A stretch of 8,933 nt of DNA from Flavobacteriales bacterium UBA4474 (lineage in GTDB: Bacteria > Bacteroidota > Bacteroidia > Flavobacteriales_D > Sanyastnellaceae): assembly GCA_002389295.1 (NCBI GenBank), contig DGOE01000090.1:15016-23948 (forward strand), read 5' to 3'. The stretch's first letter is position 1. Every line of letters starts with the position of its first letter. Below the pieces are notes generated by a model. That model was not told where the DNA came from, searched no databases, and worked only from the letters and a program-made list of their open reading frames with translations. This document shows, one piece after another, positions 1 to 8,301 of the stretch. A program made the position numbers and the translations under genes.

Positions 1-590
1 CCGAGGGTGATCAGCAGGGGCCTCCAGGTGACGCCGGCGATGACCATCATCAGGAAGCACACCATGGCGAGCATGGCCGCAGTGGAGAAGTCGGCGGGCA
101 GGATGAGGGCACAGGTCAAGGCGATGTAGCCGACGATGTGCTTGACCCCTTTATTGAAGTCGTGCAACACCAGCCGGTTCCTGTCCAGCATCCGCGCCAC
201 GAAGGCAACCAAGGCGACCTTGGCCACATCGGAGGGCTGGAACCGAAAGCCGCCGAAGTTCATCCAGCGCCGGGCGTCATTGATTTCAGACCCCATGAGC
301 AGGGTCAGCAACAACAACACCAAGGCCACGTGAATGCCCAATTGACTCAGCCGCGAGAACCATGCGAATTTCAACCGGTGGACGGTCCACATAAAGCCAA
401 AGCCGACCAGCAGAAACATGCCGTGTCGAAACAGGATGCCCACGGAATTTCCGTCTTGTTTCCAAGCGAGGGTGGCGCTCGCGGAGTAGACACTCACGAG
501 TGAGATGAGCATGAGAAGAATGGCCACCACCCAAGTGGCCCGGTCTCCTCTCAGGTGCTCATGCAGGAAGTCGGCGATCCGGTTCGGCAT
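1..590 (-). CDS. ftsW: FtsW, septal peptidoglycan polymerase (SEDS family), 3' part missing
   Basis: This is the N-terminal 196 residues of an FtsW/RodA/SpoVE (SEDS) protein; the gene runs off the left edge. Family knowledge: FtsW is the polytopic glycosyltransferase that polymerises lipid II at the septum together with the FtsI transpeptidase. Reading from the ATG at 590, a short cytoplasmic N-terminus (1-18) is followed by hydrophobic segments near 19-38, 54-70, 84-100, 120-134 and then 152-165 and 171-186. The conserved SEDS stretch is visible: GSEINDARRW (100-109) followed by FQPSD (117-121) and AK (123-124), with Asp121 where many homologues have Glu. PADFSTA (165-171) matches the usual D-x-[GS]-T-A position. 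The catalytic Asp loop further downstream is not in the window, so function of the intact gene cannot be judged. The start lies 4 bases after the murD stop and has no Shine-Dalgarno, which supports cotranscription. RodA is the alternative SEDS paralogue, but the dcw position beside murD argues for FtsW. Confidence 0.93.
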   Translation of the reverse strand, partial: MPNRIADFLHEHLRGDRATWVVAILLMLISLVSVYSASATLAWKQDGNSVGILFRHGMFLLVGFGFMWTVHRLKFAWFSRLSQLGIHVALVLLLLTLLMGSEINDARRWMNFGGFRFQPSDVAKVALVAFVARMLDRNRLVLHDFNKGVKHIVGYIALTCALILPADFSTAAMLAMVCFLMMVIAGVTWRPLLITL

Positions 591-594
591 GGAC

Positions 595-1959
595 TCAGAT
601 GGAGCGTACGCCGGACTTGAAACGGTGGCCGCGCTCTTCGTAAGAGGAGAACAGGTCAAAACTGGCACAAGCCGGTGACAGCAGCACGGTATCACCGGGT
701 TGGGCGATGTTGTACCCGAGCAATGCAGCTTCCTCGGCGCTTTCGACCTCGAGGATGCGTGTGACCGCTGTGGCGAAGGCTTTTTTGAGCTTCTTGTTTT
801 CTTTTCCGAGACAAATCAGGGTGTGCACCTTGTCGCCGACGAGGGGGATGAGCGATGTGTAGTCGTTGCCCTTGTCCACACCTCCGGCAATCCAGACCGT
901 GGGAGAGGTCATGCTGTCGAGGGCATACCAGGTGGCGTTGACATTGGTGGCCTTGCTGTCATTGATGAAGCTGATGTCATTGACATCGCAGACGTGTTCC
1001 AAGCGGTGCTCCATGTTGCTGAAGTGCGTGAAACCGGCGCGGAGGTCGGCATCGTTGATCTCGAGGATGCGCGCGGCAACGCCGGCGGCCATCGAATTGT
1101 AGAGGTTGTGTTTGCCTTGTAGGGCGAGTTCCTGCATGCTCATGGTGAAAGGGGGGTTGAGGAATGTGAATCGTTGTTTGTCAATGCTGTGTGCCGCCAA
1201 AAGCGGGGCGGTTTCCGAGGTGGGCGGTGCCATTTGCACCGCGTGTACTTGGGCTTGTGTGGTGTTTCGTTTGCGCAACGCTGAGAGTCCTGGATCGTCG
1301 GCGACGACGATGAGGTGGTCTTCAGCGGTTTGCCGGGATGTGATGTTCCATTTGGCGTCGCCATAGGCGGCTTCGTTGCCGTGCCGGTCCAGGTGGTCCG
1401 GTGTGATGTTGAGCAGGATGGCGATGTCGGGGCGGAATGTGGCCGTGTCTTCCAGTTGGAAGCTGGAGGCCTCAACTACCCACACCGCGTGGTCGCCCTG
1501 TGGTCGCTCTTGGGCTGTGGCCACCGCACCGGCGAAACTCGTGCCGATGTTTCCGGCACAGCCGGCGTCCACGCCGCCTTGGACCAGCAAGTGGTGCAGC
1601 AGCGCGGTGGTGGTGGTTTTGCCATTGGTTCCAGTGACGGCGGCGATCTTGGCCGCTGTGTGGCGGCTGGCAAATTCCAGTTCGCCTATGACTTCAATGC
1701 CTGCGGCGCGCGCCCATTGCAGAGGGGCGGCGTCTGAAGGAATGCCCGGTGACTTGATGACCAGGGAGGCGGCTTCGATCAGGGCGCGGTCATGGCCCCC
1801 CTCTTCGGTGGTGATGTTGCGGGCGTGCAGAGACGCCTTGCGCTCCTCGGATATGGTGCCCGCATCGCTCACGCGACAGGGCATGCCGAGGGCGTGGCAC
1901 AGTTGTGCCGCTCCCATGCCGCTTTCGCCTGCGCCGAGTATGGTCACCGCGTCGCGCAT
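595..1959 (-). CDS. murD: MurD, UDP-N-acetylmuramoyl-L-alanine--D-glutamate ligase
   Basis: This 454-residue cytoplasmic Mur ligase adds D-glutamate to UDP-MurNAc-L-Ala using ATP, the second amino-acid step of peptidoglycan precursor synthesis. The N-terminal nucleotide-sugar domain begins with ILGAGESG (7-14) and includes KSPGIP (69-74). The central ATPase domain has the P-loop GTNGKTT (110-116), the conserved EASSFQLE (163-170), the NITPDHLDRH stretch (184-193) and Lys203 in GDAKWN, the position that is usually carbamylated. The C-terminal domain has HRLE (318-321), NDSKATN (333-339), and SPACASFDLF (428-437) before ERGHRF, which is typical of MurD. Length is normal for the family. The ATG at 1959 shares its A with the mraY stop (TGATG), which fixes the start: the frame stays open for another 198 codons upstream, but that stretch lies inside mraY and has no MurD similarity. 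No frameshift or missing catalytic residue is seen. Confidence 0.97.
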   Translation of the reverse strand: MRDAVTILGAGESGMGAAQLCHALGMPCRVSDAGTISEERKASLHARNITTEEGGHDRALIEAASLVIKSPGIPSDAAPLQWARAAGIEVIGELEFASRHTAAKIAAVTGTNGKTTTTALLHHLLVQGGVDAGCAGNIGTSFAGAVATAQERPQGDHAVWVVEASSFQLEDTATFRPDIAILLNITPDHLDRHGNEAAYGDAKWNITSRQTAEDHLIVVADDPGLSALRKRNTTQAQVHAVQMAPPTSETAPLLAAHSIDKQRFTFLNPPFTMSMQELALQGKHNLYNSMAAGVAARILEINDADLRAGFTHFSNMEHRLEHVCDVNDISFINDSKATNVNATWYALDSMTSPTVWIAGGVDKGNDYTSLIPLVGDKVHTLICLGKENKKLKKAFATAVTRILEVESAEEAALLGYNIAQPGDTVLLSPACASFDLFSSYEERGHRFKSGVRSI

Positions 1960-3197
1960 CAGCGGACCTTGAGGGTGACGATGGTGATGACGGCCAGCAG
2001 GATGCCGACGATCCAAAAGCGGGCGGTGATTTTGCTCTCCGGCAATCCGCTTTTCTGGTAGTGGTGGTGCAGCGGGGCCATCTTGAAGATGCGCCTGCCC
2101 TCGCCATACTTGCGCTTGGTGTGGCGGAACCACGCGACCTGCAAGACCACGCTGAGGTTTTCGATCAGGAAGATGCCGCAGAGCACGGGGATGAGCAGCT
2201 CCTTCCGGATGGCGATGGCAAACGTGGCGATGATGCCGCCAAGGGCGAGGCTGCCGGTGTCGCCCATGAAGACTTGTGCCGGATAGGCGTTGTACCAAAG
2301 GAACCCCACGCACGCCCCCACAAAGGCGGAGATGAACACCACCAGTTCGCCCGAATCGGGAATGAACAGGACGTTGAGGTAATCGGAAAAGACGGCATTG
2401 CCGGAGACGTAGGCGAGGATGGCCAAGGTGAGTCCGGCGATGGCACTTGTGCCGGTGGCGAGGCCATCCATTCCGTCGGTGAGGTTGGCGCCGTTGGATA
2501 CCGCAGTGACGATGAACGTCACGATTAAGGCAAACATGGCGAAACGCGCCCAAGGGTTTTCGGTGGCCCAGTCGGTGAGCTTGGCGTAGTCGAACTCGTT
2601 GTCCTTGACGAAGGGGATGGTCGTCTTCTGTGAGCGGCGCTCAAGGCGGACAAACCCATCGCCATCGGTGTCCTCCAATTGCTGCGCCACCGCCTCGGTG
2701 CTGTTGGCGGGCACCAGTTCCTTGACCCGCACCTGCGGATTCCAAAACAGCATGGAAGCCACGAGCAGGCTCGCACCGATTTGGCCGATCACTTTGAACC
2801 GGCCTGCCAGCCCTTCCTTGTTCTTTTTGAAGACCTTGATATAGTCGTCGATGAAGCCGATGCTGCCCAGCAAAACGGTCACCAGCACCATGCACTGGAT
2901 GTAGACGTTGCTTAAGTCGGCCAAGAGCAGGGTGGGCACCAGGATGGCGCTCAGGATGATGATCCCGCCCATGGTCGGGGTCCCCTGCTTTTGCATCTGC
3001 CCCTCGAGTCCGAGGTCGCGCACGACTTCTCCCACTTGCTTCAATTGCAGCCACTCAATGATGCGCCTGCCGATGCCGATGGAGACCAAAAGCGATAGCA
3101 CGGCGGCGGCAGCTGCCCGGAAGGAGATGTATTGAAACAACCCTGCGCCCGGTAGGTCGGTGCTCTGTTGGAGATAATCGAAGAGGTGGTACAGCAT
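1959..3197 (-). CDS. mraY: MraY, phospho-MurNAc-pentapeptide transferase (lipid I synthase)
   Basis: This 412-residue polytopic inner-membrane enzyme transfers phospho-MurNAc-pentapeptide from UDP to undecaprenyl phosphate, making lipid I. Visible family motifs are QGTPTMGG (71-78), the Mg-binding DD pair (Asp117-Asp118) in [28 protein letters not shown] (238-249), [12 protein letters not shown] (310-321) with the third essential Asp (313), and [10 protein letters not shown] (375-384). About ten membrane segments can be made out. It is longer than the roughly 360-residue proteobacterial enzyme, mainly through an insert at about 153-210 between the fourth and fifth membrane segments, which the known topology places in the periplasm; this longer form is usual in Bacteroidota. 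That insert holds an unusual DTDGDG motif (176-181). The ATG at 3197 is chosen because MLYHLF is the typical N-terminus; the frame remains open 24 codons further into murE but without similarity. It starts 10 bases after murE and its stop overlaps murD by one base. Confidence 0.97.
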   Translation of the reverse strand: MLYHLFDYLQQSTDLPGAGLFQYISFRAAAAAVLSLLVSIGIGRRIIEWLQLKQVGEVVRDLGLEGQMQKQGTPTMGGIIILSAILVPTLLLADLSNVYIQCMVLVTVLLGSIGFIDDYIKVFKKNKEGLAGRFKVIGQIGASLLVASMLFWNPQVRVKELVPANSTEAVAQQLEDTDGDGFVRLERRSQKTTIPFVKDNEFDYAKLTDWATENPWARFAMFALIVTFIVTAVSNGANLTDGMDGLATGTSAIAGLTLAILAYVSGNAVFSDYLNVLFIPDSGELVVFISAFVGACVGFLWYNAYPAQVFMGDTGSLALGGIIATFAIAIRKELLIPVLCGIFLIENLSVVLQVAWFRHTKRKYGEGRRIFKMAPLHHHYQKSGLPESKITARFWIVGILLAVITIVTLKVR

Positions 3198-3207
3198 CGT
3201 CTCGGGT

Positions 3208-4701
3208 TCAGTGTTCGGTGAGGGATGCGGAGAGGATGGCGACATCGTCGAAAGGCAGCCGCTCGCCATCGATCTCTTGGTACTTCTCGTGTCCTTTGCC
3301 TGCGACCAACACCACGTCGCCAGGCTGGGCCTGGATGCAGGCCGAGCGGATGGCCTCTGCCCGGTCTTGATTGGACGTGACTTTGCGGGCCTGAATGGGG
3401 TCCAAACCGCTGCGCATTTCGGCGATGATGGCGGCAGGGTCCTCGCTGCGGGGGTTGTCCGAGGTCAGGATGACCAGGTCGGCGAGTTCGGCGGCCACCT
3501 GCGCCATGATGGGCCGTTTGGTCCGGTCGCGATCGCCACCGCAGCCCACGACACAGAGTATGCGGGACTCTTGACCTGTCGTCGCAGCGATATTTCCGGC
3601 TTGCCGGACGGTGCGCAGGGTTTCGAGCACCTTCCGGAGGGCATCCGGGGTGTGGGCATAGTCCACGATGGCGTGGATGTTGCCATCGCCGGAGCGCACC
3701 TGTTGCATCCGCCCATCTGGCGCGTCGAGCAGGGACAGGTGGGTGAGGGTGTCCATGGCATCCCAGCCCAGTTCTCTGGCCACCGCGTAAACCGCGGTCA
3801 GATTGGATGCGTTGAATTCGCCGATGAGCCGGGTGTAGAGGTCCTGCCCGTGGATGTGCAGTTGCAGGCCGCCGAGGCTGTTCTCTACGATGCGCGTTTT
3901 GTGGTCTGCTACTTGGCGGGTGCCAAAGGTGACGCGGCGCGCCCGGGTGGCCGCGACCATGGTGTCGTGGTGTCGCGCGTCGGCATTGGTCAGGGCAAAG
4001 GCCGTTGCGGGCAGCTTGTCAAACAGGGACTTCTTGGCCGCGATGTAGGCGTTGAAATCACCGTGGTAGTCCAGGTGATCGTGTGTGATATTGGTAAATA
4101 CAGCCCCCGTCAGCGGCGTGCCTGTCAACCGGTGTTGGTCGAGCGCGTGCGAGCTGGCCTCCATGAAGCAGTGGGTGCATCCGGCGTCGAGCATGTCGGC
4201 AAACAACTTTTGCAGCCCTACGGGATCGGGTGTGGTGTGGGTGGCGGGAACGATGCGGTCGACGATGCGGTTCTCCACGGTGCTGACCAGGCCGGCCTTG
4301 CGGTCAAACAGGCGGGCCAGGCGGTGCAGCAACGTGGCCACGGTGGTCTTGCCATTGGTGCCGGTGATCGCCACAATCTTGAGCCGTTCCCCGGGGTTGT
4401 CGTGGAAATTGGCAGCGAGGTGAGCCAGTGCGAGCCGGGCTTCTTCCACTTGCACGTAGACGACGTTTTCCTTGCGGTCGTCGGTCTCGGGCAGGCGTTC
4501 ACAGATCACGGCTGCTGCGCCGGCCCTCACTGCGGCCGGAATGTGGTCGTGCCCGTCCACCACCATTCCGGGAATGGCAACAAAACAACCAAAGGGCTTG
4601 ACTTGCCGGCTGTCGGCCACCACCGATTCCACCGCGATGTGGGTGGACCCGATGACCTGGGAGATGCGCGCTCCGTAGAGGATGTCTTTGAGCAGCTTCA
4701 T
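3208..4701 (-). CDS. murE: MurE, UDP-MurNAc-L-alanyl-D-glutamate--2,6-diaminopimelate ligase
   Basis: This 497-residue cytoplasmic Mur ligase adds the third stem-peptide residue to UDP-MurNAc-L-Ala-D-Glu. The N-terminal uridine-binding domain includes [16 protein letters not shown] (30-45). The ATPase domain has the P-loop GTNGKTT (114-120), HTTPDP (155-160), [12 protein letters not shown] (180-191) and THDHLDYHG (206-214), with Lys223 in YIAAKKS as the probable carbamylated lysine. The C-terminal domain starts near DGRMQQV (329-335), with VDYAHTPD (346-353), [12 protein letters not shown] (386-397), the DNPR motif (415-418) and GKGHEKYQ (468-475). DNPR is the known signature for meso-diaminopimelate rather than L-lysine, so the wall is predicted to be the DAP type. 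Length is normal. The start overlaps the ftsI stop in an ATGA, and there is no Shine-Dalgarno upstream, so it probably depends on translational coupling. A 571-codon open frame lies antisense to it but looks like a codon-bias artefact. Confidence 0.97.
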   Translation of the reverse strand: MKLLKDILYGARISQVIGSTHIAVESVVADSRQVKPFGCFVAIPGMVVDGHDHIPAAVRAGAAAVICERLPETDDRKENVVYVQVEEARLALAHLAANFHDNPGERLKIVAITGTNGKTTVATLLHRLARLFDRKAGLVSTVENRIVDRIVPATHTTPDPVGLQKLFADMLDAGCTHCFMEASSHALDQHRLTGTPLTGAVFTNITHDHLDYHGDFNAYIAAKKSLFDKLPATAFALTNADARHHDTMVAATRARRVTFGTRQVADHKTRIVENSLGGLQLHIHGQDLYTRLIGEFNASNLTAVYAVARELGWDAMDTLTHLSLLDAPDGRMQQVRSGDGNIHAIVDYAHTPDALRKVLETLRTVRQAGNIAATTGQESRILCVVGCGGDRDRTKRPIMAQVAAELADLVILTSDNPRSEDPAAIIAEMRSGLDPIQARKVTSNQDRAEAIRSACIQAQPGDVVLVAGKGHEKYQEIDGERLPFDDVAILSASLTEH

Positions 4702-6836
4702 GACAATTCGAGCAGGATGGTTTGGCCACGCCTTGGAGCGGTTCCGGGGGAGATGCTTTGGCGGCGTACGGTGCCTTTGCCGTTGATGTCCACGCGCAAC
4801 CCTTGCGTTTCCAATAGGTGCACGGCGTCGCGCAGGGACATCCCACGGACGTCGGGAATGGACGTTTCGCTGGTGCTGCGCGGGGTGAGGTTGACAAAAT
4901 CGACTTCGGTCTGTGCGGCCACATAGCTGGGGTAGTCCGAGGTGCCCGTTGTATCGAGCACGTAAGCCATGCCCAGAGCTTCATAGAGTGTGGTCAGGGT
5001 CTGGGTGTTGCCATTCATGGAAACGGGCAGTCGGGGCAGTGCAGCGAGGTTGCCCCGTTCCATTTCGGTGAGTTCGGGTTGGGTGCCGTAGAGGTGGTCT
5101 GCAATGGCGCGGAAGACCGGTGCGGCGACAACACCCCCGTAATAGCCGTTTGCTGAAGGGCGTTGGACAACAACTGCAATCGTGTATGCCGGCTTTTCCG
5201 CAGGGAAGTATCCTGCAAATGAGGCGCGGTGCCCTTGGTATCCGCCGCCCGGTTTGGCCGCACGTGCGGTACCCGTCTTGCCCGCTGCCCGGTATGGACG
5301 GTCGCGGAACACATCTTCTGCGGTACCGTGACCGCCGGGGGCACACACGCGTTCCATCATGGATTGCAGCGCCGCGATGGTGGGGCGGCTTGCGATGCGC
5401 TCTTGAATGACTTCGGTGGGTATGTTTTGCACGACCGCATTGCCGTCGAGCAAAGCATCGGCAAACCGCGGCTTGATCAAACGGCCATCTGCAGCGATGG
5501 CGTTGTACAGCACAGCGGTCTGCAGCGGGGTCATGCTGACCTCATAGCCGATGGACATGGACGTCAGTGAACAGGCGCTCCACGTGCGTTCTGCTGTGTT
5601 TTGGTGCAGGGAAGGGGTGCCTTCTCCCGCCAATGCAATCCCCAGGGGTTGGCCGAGCCCGAGGGCGTGCAGCGCATCCAACCACGCCTGGGGGTTTTGC
5701 GCAAAGACCTGTTGGACGGCTTTTGCAGTGCCCACGTTGGAGCTGCGTTCAAACACTTCCTCCAAGCGCAGGGCGCCGTATCCACCATCGGGTTCGCTGG
5801 TGTCGGTCATGCGCTTGCAGCCGCTTGCGGGTCGGAAGGCACCGTTGCCGGTCTCGATGGTGTCAGCTGGCGAAATGCGGCCGCTTTCGAGCAGGGCCAT
5901 CACGCTGGCGAGCTTGAAGGTGGAACCCGGCTCCACGGCGGTGCCAATGGCGTGGTTGTAAGCCTCTGAGCACCGGCCTGTTTCGGGGTTGCGGACCAGG
6001 TTGGAGATGGCGATGACATCACCGGTGGCCACTTCGAGCACCACGGCGCATCCCCACTCGGCGGCATGGTGATCGAGTTGGACGCGCAGTGCATCCGTGG
6101 CCACGTCTTGGGTGCGGAGATCAATGGTGGTGCGCACGTCCCTTCCCGACTCCGGTGAGCGGATGAAGTCGTCGGTGGCGGGAATCCAATAGTTGCCGTG
6201 GATGCGGCGCATCAGCCGTTCGCCTGATTTGCCGGACAGGGCTTCATTGTAAGCGGCTTCGATGCCAACGCTGTTTCCCTCCGGGCGGTGCAGCCCGATG
6301 GTGCGGTTGGCCAAGGGAGAGAACGGCTTGTCCCGCCTCGGGCGCTCTGAAAACATAAACCCGGACTTGTTGCGGGAGCGGTCCCCAATCCAGGGGAAGG
6401 CCTCGACGGCTTGCCGCCGGTCCCATTCGATGTTTCTGGCGATGCGCACGTACCGGCTTTTGCCTGAGCGGTGGGCGGCCAAAAGGAAATCCCGCCAGCC
6501 GTTGCTGCTTTTCCCGCCGAACTCTCTGGCCAGCGCCTGGGACAGGCCCGGAAGCTGGGTCAAGAATGCGGTGCGCTCTTCTTCTGTGTCGATGACGGTG
6601 GGATCCCAGTGCAGGTCAAAGCGGGGCACGGAGGCCGCCAGCAAATGGCCGTCTGCGGAAAGGATGCGGCCGCGTTCGGGTTCGATGGTCCGCACCTGCG
6701 GCAGCATGGCCGCCGCATTTTCGTGCCGGGGATCCAGTTGGATCAAGGCGATTTTCAGCAGTATGCCGACGCCAAACAGTGCGAACACAGCGAACAGCAC
6801 CCAAGCCCTCGTGGCGATGTTTTGTGCGTTCTTCAT
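4698..6836 (-). CDS. ftsI: FtsI/PBP3-type division transpeptidase with C-terminal PASTA domain
   Basis: This 712-residue class B penicillin-binding protein crosslinks septal peptidoglycan. It has a short cytoplasmic tail and one membrane anchor at about 11-33, then the dimerisation (pedestal) domain beginning with RGRILSADGHLLAAS (55-69) and containing LANRTIG (175-181) and GIEAAYNEAL (191-200). The transpeptidase domain holds all three active-site motifs: STFK with nucleophile Ser305 (EPGSTFK), SSN (365-367) and KTGTA (520-524). It ends near residue 585. A linker (about 600-655) may contain a divergent PASTA-like repeat. A clear PASTA domain follows at about 658-712: it opens with IPDVRGMSLRDAVHLL (660-675) and later has SISPGTAPRRGQ (694-705). 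A PASTA-bearing FtsI in the dcw cluster is usual for Bacteroidota. The ATG at 6836 overlaps the ftsL stop in an ATGA and is directly followed by the anchor, so the start is secure. It should act with the neighbouring FtsW and FtsL. Confidence 0.96.
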   Translation of the reverse strand: MKNAQNIATRAWVLFAVFALFGVGILLKIALIQLDPRHENAAAMLPQVRTIEPERGRILSADGHLLAASVPRFDLHWDPTVIDTEEERTAFLTQLPGLSQALAREFGGKSSNGWRDFLLAAHRSGKSRYVRIARNIEWDRRQAVEAFPWIGDRSRNKSGFMFSERPRRDKPFSPLANRTIGLHRPEGNSVGIEAAYNEALSGKSGERLMRRIHGNYWIPATDDFIRSPESGRDVRTTIDLRTQDVATDALRVQLDHHAAEWGCAVVLEVATGDVIAISNLVRNPETGRCSEAYNHAIGTAVEPGSTFKLASVMALLESGRISPADTIETGNGAFRPASGCKRMTDTSEPDGGYGALRLEEVFERSSNVGTAKAVQQVFAQNPQAWLDALHALGLGQPLGIALAGEGTPSLHQNTAERTWSACSLTSMSIGYEVSMTPLQTAVLYNAIAADGRLIKPRFADALLDGNAVVQNIPTEVIQERIASRPTIAALQSMMERVCAPGGHGTAEDVFRDRPYRAAGKTGTARAAKPGGGYQGHRASFAGYFPAEKPAYTIAVVVQRPSANGYYGGVVAAPVFRAIADHLYGTQPELTEMERGNLAALPRLPVSMNGNTQTLTTLYEALGMAYVLDTTGTSDYPSYVAAQTEVDFVNLTPRSTSETSIPDVRGMSLRDAVHLLETQGLRVDINGKGTVRRQSISPGTAPRRGQTILLELS

Positions 6837-7378
6837 GGGGCTGTATTGGCTGAGTTGGGCAGTGTGGTGGGGGGTGCTTTCGGCGCGGAAAGACCCGCAT
6901 CGGCCATGTCCTCATCCAACCGGCTGCGCTGCAATTGCGACTCGAACCTCCCCCTCAGGCTCTGCTCGTGGTGGCGGAGGTTGCGGAGTTCTTTGCGCCC
7001 TTCTTTGATCGCGCGCTCATCGTACTCGTATTGGTATTCCAGGTAGGTGTACCCCAGGATCAAGACCACCAAGAAGCCCAGGAAGGGCAAATGGCGGATC
7101 ACCTCAGGTCCGCCGAGCCACTCGCCGGTGAGCGAATCCCGCACCGGAGAAAACACCTTGGAGAGCCATTGTCCAATCGGTGACGGGGTCCGCTGTGGTT
7201 GTTTGGTTTCGCCAGCGTCCGGTCTGAGGGGTTTCGCGTGGCCGGCATTGCGGCGGCGGTTGGATTGTTCTGGCGTGCGGTTCTCCTGGGCAATGTTGCG
7301 TGCCAAACGCTCCTCGGGGGAGAGTCTGCGGTTGCTCTTTGGCGCAGCCTTGCGCGGGCGCTTGGACATCCTGCTCAT
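6833..7378 (-). CDS. ftsL: FtsL-like single-pass division protein with long N-terminal extension
   Basis: This 181-residue bitopic protein fills the ftsL slot between rsmH and ftsI. One membrane segment lies at about 97-113 (HLPFLGFLVVLILGYTYLEY region) and is followed by a charged, heptad-like coiled coil at about 118-155 containing RKELRNLRHHEQSL; this is the FtsL layout of the Bacteroidota type, and the GL...PP-containing C-terminal tail also fits. Family knowledge: FtsL is a septal scaffold that links FtsQ/DivIC-like partners to FtsW-FtsI. The odd part is the cytoplasmic side. Residues 1-95 carry about 21 Lys/Arg against 9 Asp/Glu, are rich in Pro, Gln and Asn, and look disordered, whereas I would expect only some 20-30 residues before the membrane in relatives. 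The start at 7378 is supported by a 4-base ATGA overlap with rsmH; a second Met three codons later is possible. FtsL is poorly conserved, so the name rests on position, topology and local resemblance rather than strong identity. Confidence 0.82.
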   Translation of the reverse strand: MSRMSKRPRKAAPKSNRRLSPEERLARNIAQENRTPEQSNRRRNAGHAKPLRPDAGETKQPQRTPSPIGQWLSKVFSPVRDSLTGEWLGGPEVIRHLPFLGFLVVLILGYTYLEYQYEYDERAIKEGRKELRNLRHHEQSLRGRFESQLQRSRLDEDMADAGLSAPKAPPTTLPNSANTAP

Positions 7379-8301
7379 GCGGCCATGGCGTTGCGGGCCG
7401 CGACGCGCATGCGCGCGCTCCGGGACCGGGGGTTGGTTTCCATTTCCTCGGGGGTTGCGACGAGGGCTTTGCCGGTGACCTTGTCAAAAGGGGCGAGGGA
7501 GCGTCCGTGAAAGTCTTTGGCGATGACCCCGTCGAGGTTGCCCGCCCGCATGAACCGCTTGACCATGCGGTCTTCCAGGCTGTGGTAGCTGATGACCACG
7601 AGCCGTCCGCCGGGCTTGAGCAGCTTGAGGCTGGCCTTGAGCAATTCGGAAAGGGCGCCGAGTTCGTCGTTGACCGCGATGCGCAGTGCTTGGAAGGCCT
7701 GGGCCAGATACTGATTGCGCTTCTGCGGTGGCGCCAGCGGCCCCAGGATGTCCTGCAGCCTGCGGGTAGACGAAATGCCCTCCTTGCCATCTGCGGCGAT
7801 GGCACTGTGCAGGGCGCGGGCGGCACGGTGGGGTTGGGGCAGCTCCCCGTAATTGCGGAAGAGCTGGGTCAATTCCTTTTGGTCCATGCGCTGGATGAGG
7901 TCATCTGCCCCTTCGGGCAAACGCGGGTCCATGCGCATATCCAAGGCGCCATCACCACGGGTGCTGAACCCGCGTCCTTCGGCGTCAAATTGGTGGGAGC
8001 TGACCCCGAGGTCGGCGAGGATGCCGTCCACTTGGGTCACGCCATGCACCTTGAGGAAATTGGCAGCGTAGCGGAAGTTCTCGGGGATCAATGTGAAACG
8101 ATCGTCCGCAGGCACATTGGGCAAGGCGTCGGGGTCGCAATCAAAACCGAACAACCGCCCGCCGGCCCCCAGTGCATTGAGGATGCCCCGGCTGTGCCCC
8201 CCGCCCCCGAAGGTGCAATCCACGTAAGTTCCGCCGGGCTGCAAGGCGAGCCCATCGAGGGCGGCGTCAAACAGCACGGGGACGTGGTAGGCAGTGGACA
8301 T
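7375..8301 (-). CDS. rsmH: RsmH (MraW), 16S rRNA m4C1402 methyltransferase
   Basis: This 308-residue cytoplasmic enzyme methylates N4 of cytidine 1402 in 16S rRNA using S-adenosylmethionine. The N-terminus has the typical HVPVL (6-10), then the glycine-rich SAM motif DCTFGGGGHSRG (28-39), FGFDCDPDA (51-59), ILADLGVSSHQFD (94-106), GFSTRGDGALDMRMD (111-125), RAARAL (159-164), NQYLAQAFQALRIAVNDEL (196-214) and LKPGGRLVVISYHSLEDRMVKRF (228-250). These are the diagnostic RsmH blocks in the right order, and the length is usual. The ATG at 8301 shares its A with the mraZ stop (TGATG) and lies just before HVPVL; the frame is open 43 codons further upstream, but that part falls within mraZ and is not RsmH-like. 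The stop overlaps the start of ftsL by four bases. It is a standard dcw member although its substrate is the ribosome. Confidence 0.97.
   Translation of the reverse strand: MSTAYHVPVLFDAALDGLALQPGGTYVDCTFGGGGHSRGILNALGAGGRLFGFDCDPDALPNVPADDRFTLIPENFRYAANFLKVHGVTQVDGILADLGVSSHQFDAEGRGFSTRGDGALDMRMDPRLPEGADDLIQRMDQKELTQLFRNYGELPQPHRAARALHSAIAADGKEGISSTRRLQDILGPLAPPQKRNQYLAQAFQALRIAVNDELGALSELLKASLKLLKPGGRLVVISYHSLEDRMVKRFMRAGNLDGVIAKDFHGRSLAPFDKVTGKALVATPEEMETNPRSRSARMRVAARNAMAA

Noticed and set aside
138..503. Plus-strand open frame opposite ftsW
   Set aside because: The minus-strand frame here is unmistakable FtsW; the plus frame is His/Gln/Pro-rich and matches nothing I recognise.
1960..2553. 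In-frame upstream extension of murD by 198 codons
   Set aside because: It overlaps the mraY coding region in another frame, shows Arg/His-rich nonsense, and MurD homology begins exactly at the ATG that overlaps the mraY stop.
3211..4926. 571-codon open frame on the plus strand, antisense to murE and the end of ftsI
   Set aside because: It mirrors murE codon bias in GC-rich DNA, its translation resembles no protein family I recognise, and it would run against the whole operon. Long antisense frames of this kind are expected at this GC content.
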